In this document: piece after piece, positions 45,287-54,498 of the stretch
How the letters are laid out: each line of letters opens with the position of its first letter
Position numbering within the stretch: the first letter of the stretch is position 1
Source of the DNA: Ignavibacteria bacterium
Lineage (GTDB): Bacteria; Bacteroidota; Ignavibacteria; Kapaibacteriales; UBA961
Direction: 5' to 3'
DNA: 64,000 nucleotides
Assembly: GCA_016720145.1 (NCBI GenBank)
Contig: JADJXV010000016.1
Coordinates: forward strand, 46,541 to 110,540
Made by a program: the position numbers and the translations under genes
Notes under the pieces: generated by a model
Databases searched by the model: none
The model's input: only the letters and a program-made list of their open reading frames with translations
What the model was told of the DNA's origin: nothing

Positions 45287-45913
45287 CTATTCTTTTGTAA
45301 GGCGAGCGACTATATCAATATTTAACTTTATGAGATTATTGACTTTTATCATTCCAAGCATTACTTCCGGTGGTTGTACATTATAATCGGTCATGTGTAC
45401 ATCTTTAACGGAGACAAATCGATACTTATTTCCTTCAATTCGACGGGCTTTCACTTCGAGGACGACGCGTTTGGTAACATTCGTAATTGTAAGATTTGCA
45501 AGTACTTTGAGTGGCTTCCAATCGCCTTCGACATCTTCAAAATTTGCTCCTCCCATCATCATGGCACCGAGAAGATCTATTTTGATGGTTGGATATTGAT
45601 TAGCTTTCATCGCATCACACAAATCGGCATTCATTCTTGAATTGGAGCAATCGAGATTCTTGGTATAAAGCAAGAGCATTGCATTTGATAGTCGTAATGT
45701 GTCGCCTTTATCATTGAGGGTAAAATCAAAAGAAATTGGGGCTGATTTGTCTCTGCTGTTACACTCGAACGTATTGACATTACTGCTTCCTGAAATGTAC
45801 AATCTGCTTTTGTCCTCGATATGTGCTGTGTATGAGGCACGTTTTGGGGAGTTTTCAGATACAAACCCAAAAAAGAGGAGCGAAAGTGAACAACTTAAAA
45901 GTATCTTTTTCAT
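45287..45913 (-). CDS. YceI-family protein, divergent member
   Basis: 208 residues with a signal-like N-terminus ('MKKILLSCSLSLLFFGFVSE') and a YceI lipocalin-like barrel: 'SRLYISGSSNVNTFECNSRD', 'MNADLCDAMKANQYPTIKI', 'VLANLTITNVTKRVVLEVKA' and 'PPEVMLGMIKVNNLIKLNID' match the family's strands. YceI proteins bind polyisoprenoid or quinone-like lipids in the periplasm. The start follows CGGAG by 8 bases. It is separated from the barrel-protein and YceI genes by 300 bases and its own promoter region. Confidence 0.8.
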   Translation of the reverse strand: MKKILLSCSLSLLFFGFVSENSPKRASYTAHIEDKSRLYISGSSNVNTFECNSRDKSAPISFDFTLNDKGDTLRLSNAMLLLYTKNLDCSNSRMNADLCDAMKANQYPTIKIDLLGAMMMGGANFEDVEGDWKPLKVLANLTITNVTKRVVLEVKARRIEGNKYRFVSVKDVHMTDYNVQPPEVMLGMIKVNNLIKLNIDIVARLTKE

Positions 45914-46052
45914 AAAATTCTCCGAAATAAAACTGTGTAGCTTGTAGGTACGTTTCAGGCGTACAATTGATGTAAATTATTATCTTTGAACTATCTACAC
46001 ATTCTGTTAACTACACTCAAAATTACATGATTACTACTTTTTATCCAAAAAA

Positions 46053-46134
46053 ATAATGCCGGACTTTTGACCATTGTGCTTTGATCCTCCTGAAGGACTG
46101 ACTACTAAGCGTAATGTTCGCATGCCGGCATTAT
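46053..46134 (-). terminator. Long-loop terminator of the barrel-protein gene
   Basis: Minus-strand arms ATAATGCCGG and CCGGCATTAT are 62 bases apart, and T7 follows. The enclosed loop contains a minor hairpin (AGTCCTTCAGGAGGA). A regulatory RNA hairpin is an alternative reading. It is 78 bases beyond the stop at 46212. Confidence 0.5.
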
Positions 46135-46211
46135 CTCTATAATTGTATGTCTTCAATTTTCGATAAGAATTCAATTCTCAAATCAATTTTCTTTAGAAAA
46201 TCAATTATACA

Positions 46212-47552
46212 TTAGAATCCAACTGCGGCTTCGAATACTATACCATCAAATTTACCTTCTGAGAAGATATGTTTCACAGGATAATCTTTGTAGGTTTGGG
46301 TGACATATTCACCTTTGATCATTACATTTTCGGTGACGAACCAGCCGGCTGCTACTGCTATTCGGCTTATGTTTTGTTCCGTAATGTTACTCGTAATAAA
46401 GTTACCCTTTACCATATTATATCGTGCACCGAGATAGACATTTTCTTTGGCACCAAATCGATAAAGCACATCTGCTGCGAGTTGATTAAATGATCTGTCA
46501 AGTGCTGTTTTGCCGGTAACGTCTGCAGGGTCTTTATCATTAGCATTGCGACCTTTTGCTGTTTCGTACGTTCCGAAGAATTCAAGTCCGCTTACTTTAA
46601 AGAACGCATTGATTTGGAAGGCAGTTACTTTGTCAGACATACCCGGATTTATTCTACCTGACCATGCGTTTGCTGTGTAAAAAGCAGTCGTTGGCTCCAT
46701 GACCATCCAATAGTTAGATCCTGTTCTGTCACCCCAGAAAAGAGTATTGCTTTGCGCGCTACTGATCATATATCCTGAACCCGTCACTCGGAGGCGCATG
46801 TTGTCGCCGATTTTATCATCATATCCTACTTTGAATAGAAATGCCGGTGATTTGGATGTGTCTTTGTCGATTGCTGTTTGGTTAATTGCATCCACGCTAC
46901 CTTTTATCGCACCGTTTGTCACACCAACGAGACCCAAAAATCCACCTGTTCTGAAGAGTATATCGGCACCGATTTCAGTTGCAAATGCATCGACTATATT
47001 GTTTTCTAAGAATGGATTTTGAAGTGTCGCACCACCATCTGATCGTCGAAAGTGTGCATCACCGTAATTGACTTCCATGTGACCGACGCGTATGGTCAAG
47101 TAATTCATGATATCATCTAGCGCGCTCACACCGAGGAATGAAAGATCATCAAATTGTATATAACCACCTTTTACCCATGCCTCATTATGGTGACGAGCTG
47201 AAAGATAGGTCGTGACATTGAGGCGGATCCCTTTTTCTAATTGCACATCCATATTGAGATTCGCCATCGCTGTTCCGAAGCCACCTGTAATTGGTTTTAA
47301 CTTAAAAGCTGATCCTGTATCAGGTACATTACTATGATTAAGTATTTGATATTGTTGGGTAAATCCTGCTCCAAATCGAACTTTCAGACCGTCAAACTTA
47401 GCTTGTTTATCTTTGGGAGATTCAAACATTCCGACACCTGATTTATCATAAGGACGGAAATTATTGATTGTTGGCTGTTGTGCGAGTACTGTCGTCGCAG
47501 ACAATGCAAATACCGAAAGACCGAGAGCAAAATTTTTAACAAACGTTTTCAT
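46212..47552 (-). CDS. Outer-membrane porin-like beta-barrel
   Basis: 446 residues with signal peptide ('FALGLSVFALSATTVLAQQ') and a run of amphipathic strands: 'FGAGFTQQYQILNHSN', 'RLNVTTYLSARHHNEAWVKG', 'DIMNYLTIRVGHMEVNYGDA', 'AVAAGWFVTENVMIKGEYVT', ending 'KFDGIVFEAAVGF', whose terminal Phe fits a barrel. It resembles the phosphate-selective porin/OprP-like or DUF3570-type barrels; I cannot name the family surely. The start at 47552 follows TTGGAG by 8 bases; 14 more codons upstream lack signal character. It lies 62 bases after the YceI gene at 47615, so the two likely share a transcript. Confidence 0.8.
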   Translation of the reverse strand: MKTFVKNFALGLSVFALSATTVLAQQPTINNFRPYDKSGVGMFESPKDKQAKFDGLKVRFGAGFTQQYQILNHSNVPDTGSAFKLKPITGGFGTAMANLNMDVQLEKGIRLNVTTYLSARHHNEAWVKGGYIQFDDLSFLGVSALDDIMNYLTIRVGHMEVNYGDAHFRRSDGGATLQNPFLENNIVDAFATEIGADILFRTGGFLGLVGVTNGAIKGSVDAINQTAIDKDTSKSPAFLFKVGYDDKIGDNMRLRVTGSGYMISSAQSNTLFWGDRTGSNYWMVMEPTTAFYTANAWSGRINPGMSDKVTAFQINAFFKVSGLEFFGTYETAKGRNANDKDPADVTGKTALDRSFNQLAADVLYRFGAKENVYLGARYNMVKGNFITSNITEQNISRIAVAAGWFVTENVMIKGEYVTQTYKDYPVKHIFSEGKFDGIVFEAAVGF

Positions 47553-47614
47553 GACTAACTCCAAATAGATAAAATATTTAAAAAAACAAAACAATATTTA
47601 CTATAAAAATTATT

Positions 47615-48196
47615 TCAACTTTTCTTCATTGATAAGCTAAAAGTAAGTGTGATGTCATCACCACATTTTATCATTCCAAGCATGGCAGACGGGCGTTCGA
47701 GATTAAAACCGGAAAGTTTAATTTTCTTTGTTCCCGTGAATACTATATCACCATCAGCTTCGATTTTTGCCTTGACACTCATTTCGACAGCACGAGCATT
47801 TCCGCCTATAGTCAACATTCCCGTTGTTTCGACTACCCATTCATCGCCACTCTTAGTTATCGAATAGACTTTTGAAAGTGTATAGGTAATATTCGGAAAC
47901 TCATCGGCTTTCAATGCTTCGTAAATTTTTTCATCCATGTCTTCGCCTTTTGCGCTTTTAATCGATTTGGCTCCGCAGGTGAGATTGAGTGAACTTATCG
48001 CTTGAAGCATTGTATTATTAATGGTGATATCACCCTTGGCAGATAGTGTTCCGGCCGGTGCTTCCCAGTCGTGGAGTGTAGAAGTGCCGGATACCATCAT
48101 TTTGTGAGCCTTCGATGCATATTTATCTGCTCTAGCGCTTGGCACCAATAGAATCGCCATCAGCGCGAAAAGCGAAATTACTTTACTTGTTTTCAT
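47615..48196 (-). CDS. YceI-family protein
   Basis: 193 residues, typical YceI length (about 190): signal peptide 'VISLFALMAILLVPSARA', then 'VSGTSTLHDWEAPAGTLSAK', 'MDEKIYEALKADEFPNITYT', 'VVETTGMLTIGGNARAVEM' and 'NLERPSAMLGMIKCGDDIT'. The 'S-T-L-H-D-W' and 'P-S-A-M-x-G' segments are hallmarks. A periplasmic isoprenoid-binding role is known from the family; the partner barrel downstream suggests joint envelope function. Confidence 0.9.
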   Translation of the reverse strand: MKTSKVISLFALMAILLVPSARADKYASKAHKMMVSGTSTLHDWEAPAGTLSAKGDITINNTMLQAISSLNLTCGAKSIKSAKGEDMDEKIYEALKADEFPNITYTLSKVYSITKSGDEWVVETTGMLTIGGNARAVEMSVKAKIEADGDIVFTGTKKIKLSGFNLERPSAMLGMIKCGDDITLTFSLSMKKS

Positions 48197-48997
48197 GACG
48201 TTGACCTTTATGATATTAAAAAAATGTAGTTGAATTTCTGTGTTTGATATACTCTAATTATCTGAGTATTACTCTATCTTCTCTCTGTTTACACCACAAA
48301 ACTATGGGTTGACACTCCATCGAACTATGATAAAAGTCATATTTTGGGAATCACATGACAATATCAGATTGCCGAATTCAACCAATCAACCGTAAATAAT
48401 TATAATTAAAATAGTTAGGAATGTGTGACTAAATTACGGTGATTCTCGGTATTCTGTATTACATCAAAATTTCTATTATTTGTATAATTTTTAGGGAAGT
48501 AGTGAACATTGCAATTTGGTCAATAACTCAATCGTACAGTAATTGGGATTGCTTATGAAAAAGCAGTCAATACCTCGTACGTGGGATGAGTAAAAGTAGA
48601 AGAGGGTAAATACGTATTGGAAGCAGTACTGCAACAATCTTCTTGAATAGACTCCAGCTTCAGCTGGAGGAGGAGAAGTTTAAAATTAGGGATTTATCCA
48701 AATTAGTTCTGCCTGTCATTTACATAAAATCATTGCAACAGATTCATAGGTATGTAGTTACAATCTGTTGATACAATCAAACATACAGGAAATGTCATTC
48801 AATTTTTTTATTGAAAATGCTTCATCTTTTTGTATTTACTTTCAGCAAAACCTATCAAGCTAACAAGGAATACTCTACTGAGATAAAACCTTGTCCAACC
48901 AAATCCATTTTTTAGGGTTACATTCACCTGAATTTTTCTAATTTCGCCCTCATTCTAATATGTTCTATTCCCAACCCAAATATTTTAGGAGAATTGT
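48197..48997. other. 800-base divergent intergenic region
   Basis: Between the divergent YceI and TlpA-like genes; no reading frame of note. It contains the REP-like hairpin at 48652. Several AT-rich stretches could be promoters for either side, but none fits the TAnnTTTG element well. Confidence 0.4.
48652..48669. repeat. REP-like hairpin
   Basis: CTCCAGCTTCAGCTGGAG, 8-bp arms around TC/GA centre, followed by GAGGAG. A related one is at 57327-57347. Such 'CCAGCTTCAGCTGG' elements are common extragenic palindromes. Confidence 0.6.
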
Positions 48998-50632
48998 ATG
49001 AAGTATTTTCTCATTTGTGCGGCACTGTTTTACTGTACCGCATTGAATATTTCAGCCCAAAATACTACTGTGAGCGGCAAAGTAACTGCTGCAGGTGGTG
49101 GTATGATAAAAATAGCTCATGTCCATGCGATGAGTAATAATTCCTATAAACCAATACCGGAAACCTTTACTGTGAATGAAAATGGCACGTTTTCATTTTC
49201 CTTACGCAACGGATGGTATCGCTTGCAATTCTCAGGTGTCGATTATACATCAGCTCCCGAACGTCCGGTGGAGGTGTATTGTAGTGGTCAGCCGATAGAG
49301 ATTACAGCCGAGCTCGAAGCCAATGCCGCACCGAGTGCAATAGATTCTGTGCTGATAATTACTGATCTGACGAAGTACGACTTCTCAAAAGCAATTAATA
49401 TGACCAAGCAGCCGAATGGTACATTTACTGCAGAATTTACTACATCAAAACCCACAATAAGTTATCAGGTCCTTGTCTTCGGCGGAGATTCAAAAGGTGA
49501 GCACAGCATAAACGGAACAATGAGCGATAGCTACGAATACGATGGGGGAGGTGACTATCGTTCAATACTAAATGTGAAAAACGGTTCAGCTAAAATCGTT
49601 TTCGACCCCAAAAAATTACCGACTTCCTCCGGAAAAAGCAAAGTAGAATTCAAGGATGCGTTCTCACTTGCTGTCAAGGCAATCTTACTTCAAAAAGACG
49701 CAGATCGCCAAGAGTTTTTTGCTGCCTACGGCAAGCGCAAAACAGGTAAACCGGAGAATTACGATCCAAAAACTGTTCGCGCTAGAGTACGAAAAGATAT
49801 AGCTGCTGAAGAAAATCCCATTCTTCGCGAGATACAAATGATCCGGTATTTAGCAGTCCCTTATTTTTCTGATGATACTACAGGCGCAGACCCTGTCTTC
49901 GCTAAAGAAATACTCACGTCAATTCCGGCATTTTCTTCCGTTTGGGGACAAGACCCACGTTTAATCGGACAAGCGATATTTTTAATGAAAGACAAAAGCG
50001 GGTATTTAGAACAAGCACTCAAGGAGAATTCTTCGGTTTACGTAAAGTCAGAAGTGCTGAGTTCATTGCTTGAAAAAGCCACTAAAGATAAAGATGACAA
50101 GAAGTTAAGAGCGTACTACGATCAACTCATGAAAGAATTCCCGGATACATACGCCGCACGCTATGCAGCCAAACAATACAACCCTGATCGTAAAGTGAAA
50201 GAAGGAAATATTATCCCGAATTTCTCCTTCGACGGTGTAGATGAAGAGACCGGCAAAAAAATCACTCCTGCATCTCTCAAAGGAAAATGGGTGCTTATTG
50301 ACAATTGGGCTACATGGTGCGGACCATGCGTCGCCGAAATGCCGGCTCTCCATAAAGTCTATGAAAAATTTAAGGATAAGAACTTTGTCGTGCTCAGCGT
50401 ATCCTTCGACCGCCAAGCAGCCGACGTCACCAAATTCCGTGGTGGTAAATTCAAAATGCCATGGATGCACTCCTTCTCCGAAGGTGTCTGGGAAAGTGAA
50501 GCTGCGAAAGTATTTGAAGTATCGGGAATTCCAAAACCAATTCTTATTGACCCAACCGGAAAAATTGTTGCTTTGGAAGAAGCTCTCCGTAGTGATAACT
50601 TAGAGAAAACACTCACTAAGTATGTGAAATAA
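48998..50632 (+). CDS. Secreted TlpA-family thiol-disulfide protein with N-terminal beta domain
   Basis: 544 residues: signal peptide ('YFLICAALFYCTALNISAQ'), a carboxypeptidase-regulatory-like domain ('TTVSGKVTAAGGGMIKIAHV'), a helical middle, and a C-terminal thioredoxin domain with 'IDNWATWCGPCVAEMPALHK' (WCGPC near 441) and 'EVSGIPKPILIDPTGKIVAL', whose cis-Pro follows 'VSGIP'. Members reduce or isomerise disulfides in the periplasm, often cytochrome c or cargo maturation. AGGAG lies 9 bases before the ATG. No partner genes of cytochrome maturation are adjacent. Confidence 0.88.
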   Translation: MKYFLICAALFYCTALNISAQNTTVSGKVTAAGGGMIKIAHVHAMSNNSYKPIPETFTVNENGTFSFSLRNGWYRLQFSGVDYTSAPERPVEVYCSGQPIEITAELEANAAPSAIDSVLIITDLTKYDFSKAINMTKQPNGTFTAEFTTSKPTISYQVLVFGGDSKGEHSINGTMSDSYEYDGGGDYRSILNVKNGSAKIVFDPKKLPTSSGKSKVEFKDAFSLAVKAILLQKDADRQEFFAAYGKRKTGKPENYDPKTVRARVRKDIAAEENPILREIQMIRYLAVPYFSDDTTGADPVFAKEILTSIPAFSSVWGQDPRLIGQAIFLMKDKSGYLEQALKENSSVYVKSEVLSSLLEKATKDKDDKKLRAYYDQLMKEFPDTYAARYAAKQYNPDRKVKEGNIIPNFSFDGVDEETGKKITPASLKGKWVLIDNWATWCGPCVAEMPALHKVYEKFKDKNFVVLSVSFDRQAADVTKFRGGKFKMPWMHSFSEGVWESEAAKVFEVSGIPKPILIDPTGKIVALEEALRSDNLEKTLTKYVK

Positions 50633-50653
50633 AATATTTGTTCAAATTATCAG

Positions 50654-50697
50654 AAGGCGCTAAGTAATATCAATATCCAAAAAATCTTAGCGCCTTT
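50654..50697 (+). terminator. Probable terminator of the TlpA-like gene
   Basis: AAGGCGCTAAG and CTTAGCGCCTTT form an 11-bp stem with a loop of about 21; the T run is short, so the call is moderate. Confidence 0.55.
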
Positions 50698-50756
50698 AAT
50701 GTGAATGTACTACTTAACTTTTGCAGGTAACATATCAATAAAATATCAAGGTAATA

Positions 50757-52238
50757 ATGAGCAAAAATGATACTTCTCCAAAGCATGGTTTACTTCCAAC
50801 CCTAGGACTTATAACAACTATTTCGATCGTCGTCGGTGCAGTGATTGGGTCGGGTGTTTTCAAAAAATCTGCTCCGATGGCGCAACAGCTCGGTTCACCC
50901 GAACTCCTCATCGGCGTCTGGATACTAGCCGGAATTCTCACCCTTTTCGGCGCGCTCACCAATGCCGAAGTCGCCGGAATGATCTCCGCAACCGGTGGTC
51001 AGTATATCTTCTTCAAGGAAATGTACGGGAAATTCACTGCTTTTATCTATGGCTGGGCGATGTTCTCGGTGGTGCAAGCCGGTTCAATTGCTTCTATTAC
51101 CTACGTTTTTTCGCTTTCGGCTGATACATTTTTCCATTTGCCTCATCTCGCTCCCGCCTGGGAATCAATGGCTATTTATTTACCTTTTATCGGGAATATA
51201 TTTCCATTCGCAGACTTTGGGGTGAAGCTTTTGACGGTCGCAATAATACTCTTACTATCATTAATTAATTACCGAGGAGTAGCATTAGGCGGGATTGTGC
51301 AGGTTGTGTTTACTGTTCTCAAGATCCTCGCGCTCGCCATAATTGTCTTTCTCGCGTTCACAATGGGCGGAGGCAATGCATCCAATTTTGTGCAGGATTC
51401 GACAGTAATACTTCCTTCCGGCTTGGGTATGGTAAGTGCTATAGTGGCTGCATTGACAGGAGCATTTTGGGCGTATGACGGATGGAATAGTATCACCTAT
51501 ATAGCAGGGGAAGTCAAAGACCCGCAACGGACAATTCCGCGAAGTTTGTTTATCGGGATGATGGTGATTATCACCACCTATATTATCGTGAATCTCGCCT
51601 ACTTATATATCATGCCAATTGATGCTATGGCAGCTTCGGGTTTTCTGGCAATTGATGTGTCCAAACTGATTTTTATGCATATCAATCCTTCACTTGCCGC
51701 AATTGGTGCCGGTTTTATCGTGGCATCAATTATGATATCAACTTTTGGTACATCCAATAGTACAATTCTCGCAAGCGCTAGACTGTATTTTGCGATGAGT
51801 CGCGAACGTATGTTCTTTCAGTCATTAGGGAAGATTCATCCAAAGTATCGCACACCCGGAAGCTCCCTTTTGATACAGGCGATTTGGTCGTCGGTGCTGG
51901 TATTTAGCGGCACGTTCGACACACTCACCGATATGCTCATTTTCGTCTCTTGGGCATTTTATGCAATGGGCGCTTATGGAGTATTCATCCTTCGTAAGAA
52001 AATGCCTGATGTGCCAAGACCATATAAAGTATGGGGTTATCCGTATATACCGGCTATATTTGTTGCATTCGCTACAGTCTTCGTCGTAATTTCAGTGATC
52101 ACAGACATACAGAATTACAACAATGGAACGACTCCTATCATCAATTCTGCATTCGGCACACTTTTAGTTGCTATCGGAATACCTTTCTATATCTATTTTG
52201 AAAAGAAAAAGTCCGGAAATACGGAACTGAGTGATTAA
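50757..52238 (+). CDS. APC superfamily amino-acid permease (LAT-like)
   Basis: 493 residues and 12 predicted helices. The first helix contains 'ISIVVGAVIGSGVFKKSAPM', the APC substrate-binding bend; helix 2 'LGSPELLIGVWILAGILTLF', then 'GALTNAEVAGMISATGGQYIFF', and helix 6 'FWAYDGWNSITYIAGEVKDP' fit the L-type (LAT, TC 2.A.3.8) branch, which exchanges neutral amino acids. Inner membrane. The next gene begins 2 bases after its stop, implying co-translation. Substrate and direction of transport are not readable. Confidence 0.88.
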   Translation: MSKNDTSPKHGLLPTLGLITTISIVVGAVIGSGVFKKSAPMAQQLGSPELLIGVWILAGILTLFGALTNAEVAGMISATGGQYIFFKEMYGKFTAFIYGWAMFSVVQAGSIASITYVFSLSADTFFHLPHLAPAWESMAIYLPFIGNIFPFADFGVKLLTVAIILLLSLINYRGVALGGIVQVVFTVLKILALAIIVFLAFTMGGGNASNFVQDSTVILPSGLGMVSAIVAALTGAFWAYDGWNSITYIAGEVKDPQRTIPRSLFIGMMVIITTYIIVNLAYLYIMPIDAMAASGFLAIDVSKLIFMHINPSLAAIGAGFIVASIMISTFGTSNSTILASARLYFAMSRERMFFQSLGKIHPKYRTPGSSLLIQAIWSSVLVFSGTFDTLTDMLIFVSWAFYAMGAYGVFILRKKMPDVPRPYKVWGYPYIPAIFVAFATVFVVISVITDIQNYNNGTTPIINSAFGTLLVAIGIPFYIYFEKKKSGNTELSD

Positions 52239-52240
52239 TT

Positions 52241-54268
52241 ATGACAAGTACAGACAAAATAAACTTAATAGGTCGCACACCGCAGATTGAAACTCTTCGA
52301 AATGCACGCACTCGACTTACCAAAAAAAATGGAAGTATTGTGTTTGTACCGTCCGAATCGGGTTATGGTAAGACTGCTCTTCTCCAGGTATTTGAACAAG
52401 ACTGCACTCAATCCGGGATAATGTCAGTGCTTGTCGAATGTCAGTCACCGGTTGGTAATTTTCAAGTAGGGAATTTACAACCTCTGCATCCATTTGTACG
52501 GGTTCTAGAGGAGTTAACCAAACGCGAGTCGAAGTCAGCTCAAAAAAAACTCGCTTTCAATATCGGAATGTCCGTTTTATCAGTCCTACCATTTATCGGC
52601 GACGCTATCTACGCTGTCAAAGAAATCGGTAAAGATGTGAAAGAATTCAAAAAAGACAAAGACGGAGACAAAAAAGTTAGCAATGCAGTCGGCGAAGTGT
52701 TTGAATTATTAAAGAATTACACTGTAAAGAGTCCGCTTGTTCTCTTGCTCGATGACATGCAATGGGCTGATGCCGACTCGGTCGATTTGCTCGGACATTT
52801 TGCTGCAAAGCTCGATGAACTTCCCATAATGCTCGTCGTGAGTTATAGGCAAAGTGTAGTTCAAGACCGTCTCGCGCCACTGCTTTCCCTCCTCAAGCAA
52901 TATCCTGCAAATGGTAAATCTATTCTCAAAATTGATATACCTGCTTTTACCCTCCCTGACATGAACTCTTTATGTTCGTCAGTGCTTTCATCCTATAAGC
53001 AAAATAAGGAATTTGAGAAGTGGCTGTTCGAAAAGACCAGTGGCATCCCTCAAATTGTGGTTGAATACCTTCATTATTTTGATAGAGTGAGTCCGTTTGA
53101 CTCAAGTGGGAAGCTTACCGATGAATTTCTGCGGGGAGAGATCGTGCCGGCGTCGGTGCATGCTGCATTCAGCAAGCTAGCCGAACAGCTCACGGAAGAA
53201 GATCGTAATATTCTCAGCATTTGCAGCGCTGAAGGGAATGAATGTACTGCATTTGTTGTGTCTAAACTAATGAATACCGATGTGGTTACGACGATTAAAA
53301 AATTGCGATTTCTCCAGCAACGAACGGGGATAATACGAAGTCTTGGGGCGAAAACAAAGTATGGAGTGAAGACGACGGTCTATCAATTCGGACAAACATT
53401 CTATCAGGAGCATTTTCATGAATTACTTGAATTTGAAGAAAAAGCAGCAATTCATGATCACATAGCCGCATTACTGCAAAAGCAATACGATGAAGCGCCG
53501 GACACACAAACCAAAAATCTTATCGCACCCTATCTCGCAGCGCATCATGCGGAGTCCGGAAATGAACCGGAAGCACAAAAAATGCTCATAATCTCAGCGC
53601 AAGTAGCGGCTGATATGGGAAGTGCTGAAATTGTACATACAGCACAAGAGCGATTAGTCGAAATGTTTCATACCGTTGAAGAGGGCGATCAGCCTCTTCG
53701 AAATGAAATGAATGCAATCATGCATCATGTACAGAATGATATTGATGATGAATTTGCAGTCGTTCAAATTAATGAAATAGATATTGACCTACTCCAACGT
53801 GAAATCGTCGAACTGTACCATGCGGGAAAATTCACTGAAGCCATTCAAAAAGCTGAACATAGCTTGATCGATATACCGGATAATGCTGATAAAGCTCGAA
53901 TAGTGGTACTGCTGTCGAAAGCACATTTGGAAGCAGGCGAGCTCCTTATGGCGCGTACTGCATGTTCGCAAGCAATACAACTTTTACTGAATCATCCGAA
54001 TCCTGAAACTCATTGTCTTGCACTTAATACCTCAGCTTGTATTGCCATTTCTCTAGGCGAACATAATCTAGCTTTGGAGAATCTACGACAAGCAGCATCT
54101 TTGTGTAATCAATTGAGTAATGAGTTTAGATTATTGACAATTACCAATATCTCAACTATTGTATCACGCAGTAGTCCACAAGAAGCTACCCGCTACAAGA
54201 AAGCCGCAAAACAGCTCAGTAAGTCATTGCATTTTACAAGGTTTGCTGAGGATGCTTTTGGGAATTAG
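52241..54268 (+). CDS. STAND-type NTPase with TPR-like C-terminus
   Basis: 675 residues. The N-terminal AAA-16-like NTPase has a somewhat atypical Walker A 'PSESGYGKTALLQVFEQD' (GYGKT 41-45) and Walker B 'LVLLLDDMQWADADSVDLL' (about 164-174), with 'PIMLVVSYRQS' sensor strand; a winged-helix segment follows ('EDRNILSICSAEGNECTAFV'). The last 200 residues are TPR-like helices ('YHAGKFTEAIQKAEHSLIDI', 'LALNTSACIAISLGEHNLAL'). Such MalT/AfsR-like proteins switch on signal binding; no DNA-binding domain is seen. A 20-residue extension, 'FNIGMSVLSVLPFIGDAIYA' (about 103-122), is hydrophobic and could touch a membrane, which fits its pairing with the permease. Confidence 0.8.
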   Translation: MTSTDKINLIGRTPQIETLRNARTRLTKKNGSIVFVPSESGYGKTALLQVFEQDCTQSGIMSVLVECQSPVGNFQVGNLQPLHPFVRVLEELTKRESKSAQKKLAFNIGMSVLSVLPFIGDAIYAVKEIGKDVKEFKKDKDGDKKVSNAVGEVFELLKNYTVKSPLVLLLDDMQWADADSVDLLGHFAAKLDELPIMLVVSYRQSVVQDRLAPLLSLLKQYPANGKSILKIDIPAFTLPDMNSLCSSVLSSYKQNKEFEKWLFEKTSGIPQIVVEYLHYFDRVSPFDSSGKLTDEFLRGEIVPASVHAAFSKLAEQLTEEDRNILSICSAEGNECTAFVVSKLMNTDVVTTIKKLRFLQQRTGIIRSLGAKTKYGVKTTVYQFGQTFYQEHFHELLEFEEKAAIHDHIAALLQKQYDEAPDTQTKNLIAPYLAAHHAESGNEPEAQKMLIISAQVAADMGSAEIVHTAQERLVEMFHTVEEGDQPLRNEMNAIMHHVQNDIDDEFAVVQINEIDIDLLQREIVELYHAGKFTEAIQKAEHSLIDIPDNADKARIVVLLSKAHLEAGELLMARTACSQAIQLLLNHPNPETHCLALNTSACIAISLGEHNLALENLRQAASLCNQLSNEFRLLTITNISTIVSRSSPQEATRYKKAAKQLSKSLHFTRFAEDAFGN

Positions 54269-54307
54269 TGGGGGATGGATTGTTTATTTGTAATCAGTTG
54301 GTCGCTT

Positions 54308-54398
54308 GTCATGCTGAACTTGTTTCAGCATCTCCGCAAGTATTTGGTAAAGCACGTCTGTACAGCCACGAAGATTCTGAAACAAGTTCAGAATGACA
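54308..54398. repeat. Long imperfect inverted repeat of the CTGA type
   Basis: Outer arms GTCATGCTGAACTTGTTTCA (from 54308) and TGAAACAAGTTCAGAATGAC (ending 54398), with a 45-base centre. Same family as 7297-7404. Confidence 0.75.
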
Positions 54399-54436
54399 AG
54401 TTCGAGGATATCAGAATGACTTCATTAATCGCACAT

Positions 54437-54478
54437 AAAAAAAAGCCGCTCTGCACAAATTGTACAGAGCGGCTTTAT
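54437..54478 (-). terminator. Terminator of gyrA
   Basis: Minus-strand stem AAAGCCGCTCTGTAC / complementary GCACAGAGCGGCTTT-type arms (12 bp), then a run of T8. Located 21 bases after the gyrA stop. Confidence 0.85.
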
Positions 54479-54498
54479 TATGATATCAATCCAATCAA

